From: Thermoplasmatota archaeon
GTDB taxonomy: Archaea > Thermoplasmatota > Penumbrarchaeia > Penumbrarchaeales > Penumbrarchaeaceae
Length of the DNA: 7,526 nt
Assembly (NCBI GenBank): GCA_030600725.1
Contig: JAUVLN010000100.1
Location: 1-7,526 of the forward strand
Direction: 5' to 3'
Shown: one piece after another, positions 6,655 through 7,526 of the stretch
How positions within the stretch are numbered: position 1 is the first letter of the stretch
How the letters are laid out: each line of letters begins with the position of its first letter
Program-made: the position numbers and the translations under genes
Notes under the pieces: model-generated
What the model saw: only the letters and a program-made list of their open reading frames with translations
Told to the model about the DNA's origin: nothing
The model's database searches: none

Positions 6655-6700
6655 GGAAGGAGAACAGATGATATATTTAAATGATGAAAAATTATTATAA
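6655..6700 (+). other. Strong ribosome site with a 10-codon frame overlapping the Cys-rich gene
   Basis: GGAAGGAG at 6655-6662 is five bases before ATG6668, the best Shine-Dalgarno spacing in the window. That frame reads MIYLNDEKLL and stops at TAA 6698-6700. Skipping one A of the A5 run at 6687-6691 would join it to the reading frame of the Cys-rich protein. It may therefore be the true start behind an indel, a small leader frame, or chance. Confidence 0.3.
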
Positions 6701-7148
6701 TTTGAATGTGGGGGATTTAAATGGTAGATACCATCTTCGAAGAAAATACTCTATTCGGGGCCTTTATATGAGCATCCGCCTGAAAGGTAAACTTCAATCA
6801 TGCGAGTTGCAGGTAGGAAAGAAGCCTTTCTATTACGATCTACCCCCAACGGGGGAGCTGAGCGTCGTATGCGGATGCGGGAAGAAAGGATGCAGGCAGC
6901 ACCTGAAACATGGTAAAAAATGGGTCTGCACATGGAGTGTGGAGAGTGACTGTGAGAAGGTTGCGGATTCGATCGATAAACAGATCCAATTCTGGCAGTA
7001 CATGAACATGATCATCGAGCATACGGTCCCGCTCATAGATTACAGGTGCGATGTGCTGGAGAAGAGCGACATGGCGAAGAACATCAGAAGCAACCTGAAG
7101 ATGTGGAAGATCATCAAGGGGGAGATCCTGCAGCAGATCTCCCCCTAA
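6681..7148 (+). CDS. Cys-rich protein of unknown function
   Basis: I do not recognise this 155-residue frame. It has an N-terminal basic, beta-like part (GRYHLRRKYSIRGLYMSIRL, 15-34), a cysteine cluster VCGCGKKGCRQHLKHGKKWVC with C64, C66, C71, H74, H77 and C83 that could hold zinc, then a helical C-terminus (about 92-153). The CGK-x-C...HG-x-x-W/Y arrangement followed by a helix faintly resembles small transposon-associated cysteine proteins, but this is not enough to name it. The start is unclear. ATG6681 directly abuts an AT-rich ATATATTTAA (6671-6680) and has no ribosome site in range. The better site, GGAAGGAG at 6655-6662, serves ATG6668 in another frame, which ends after 10 codons. ATG6768 (MSIRLKGK, 126 residues) is a fallback start. 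It ends 6 bp before the convergent C13-like gene. Confidence 0.65.
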   Translation: MMKNYYNLNVGDLNGRYHLRRKYSIRGLYMSIRLKGKLQSCELQVGKKPFYYDLPPTGELSVVCGCGKKGCRQHLKHGKKWVCTWSVESDCEKVADSIDKQIQFWQYMNMIIEHTVPLIDYRCDVLEKSDMAKNIRSNLKMWKIIKGEILQQISP

Positions 7149-7154
7149 ATACAT

Positions 7155-7526
7155 TCATGCCCAGAGTTGAGGTGTCTGAATTCCACTCTGGAGCAGGGAC
7201 TTCTCGTAATAGAAAGCTTCAACGAAAGAGACCTGCCCGTTGTTGTCGAGGTCCGCATTGTCGTTTTCCAGGCTCCTGGTGATGTTGAACAGATCGGGAG
7301 TGCTCATCTCATCTGATCCCATGGAGCTCATTATCACCCTATCGCTTTCCTCCAGTTCGGGACCCGCGAGACCGGATCTGTCTCCGCCGATGATGAACGT
7401 CAGGTCGTCGAACTTCATATCGTCGATCCATCCGTCTATCGTCGATACCTCCAGGGTCTCACCGGAGAACTCGAATGTCGCCCCATTAATTATTCCGCCG
7501 CAGTGGTCGGAAACGTAGATGACGAC
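7155..7526 (-). CDS. C13/legumain-like caspase-fold protein, C-terminal part, probably inactive (partial)
   Basis: The minus-strand frame is open from the window edge to TGA at 7155-7157, giving 123 visible C-terminal residues; the ATG at 7418 is internal. VVIYVSDHCGGIING at 1-15 matches the strand and His-Gly motif of C13 (legumain-type) peptidases, with H8 at the catalytic His place. DLTFIIGGDRSGLAG at 41-55 matches the second active-site strand, where the family has A-C-x-S-G; here Asp49 stands at the cysteine position, so peptidase activity is doubtful. DRVIMSSMGSDEMS at 62-75 fits the strand after the active site. A full EF-hand calcium loop follows (DLDNNGQVSFVE, 92-103), then AFYYEKS. 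C13-like proteins with an EF-hand-like tail are known in archaea. The N-terminus, any signal peptide and other domains lie outside the window. Confidence 0.8.
   Translation of the reverse strand, partial: VVIYVSDHCGGIINGATFEFSGETLEVSTIDGWIDDMKFDDLTFIIGGDRSGLAGPELEESDRVIMSSMGSDEMSTPDLFNITRSLENDNADLDNNGQVSFVEAFYYEKSLLQSGIQTPQLWA

Noticed and set aside
7155..7418. Treating ATG 7418 as the start of an 87-residue gene
   Set aside because: The frame stays open to the window edge and the upstream codons encode the conserved YVSDH strand of the C13 fold, so that ATG is internal.
1..7526. CRISPR array, tRNA, rRNA, insertion sequence or known defence system
   Set aside because: I saw no spaced direct repeats, tRNA-like cloverleaf, transposase or terminal inverted repeats anywhere in the window.

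Overview
The window reads as archaeal, most likely euryarchaeal. Genes are preceded by AT-rich TATA-like boxes about 25-30 nt before their starts, often with no Shine-Dalgarno sequence (leaderless style). There is an iron-sulfur XPD-type helicase with a TFIIS/RPB9-like zinc ribbon, and the right edge holds a caspase-fold C13-like protein with an EF-hand tail. AGG/AGA arginine and ATA isoleucine codons are frequent. Thermoplasmatota would fit, but that is inference from gene style; no rRNA or other taxonomic marker is present.

Layout, left to right. Positions 1-114 hold the last 37 codons of an unidentified gene. Next is a 5'-truncated ATP-binding subunit of a FecE/BtuD-type importer (157-699) that lacks its Walker A half. 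A promoter gap leads into the 707-residue XPD-family helicase (781-2904, +). Its stop codon interlocks with that of a convergent minus-strand block: panE (3842-2901), adk (4486-3851), and a large protein with an acyltransferase-like HxxxDG motif (6195-4564). panE lies 8 nt downstream of adk and almost surely shares its transcript. adk has its own TATA-like box and a 12-bp palindrome just upstream.

A 51-bp gap (6196-6246) separates the acyltransferase-like gene from a divergent plus-strand small gene. The gap is centred on a palindromic AT-rich element that could act as a TATA box in both directions. The small protein (6247-6594) resembles a poorly known family with a WY(V/I)G-T-x-DP signature. 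It is followed by a Cys-rich unknown gene (6681-7148) whose start is uncertain. Six bases after that gene, a minus-strand C13-like protein enters from the right edge. The part visible keeps the catalytic-type histidine but has Asp where the catalytic cysteine is expected.

The central genes are housekeeping: adenylate metabolism, the pantoate step of coenzyme A synthesis, and DNA helicase work. The right-hand 1.3 kb (6196-7526) and the left edge are the accessory-looking parts. No CRISPR array, tRNA, rRNA, insertion sequence or recognised defence system is seen. The best leads are the apparently inactivated caspase-fold protein, the symmetric divergent promoter, and the unassigned small Cys-rich genes.
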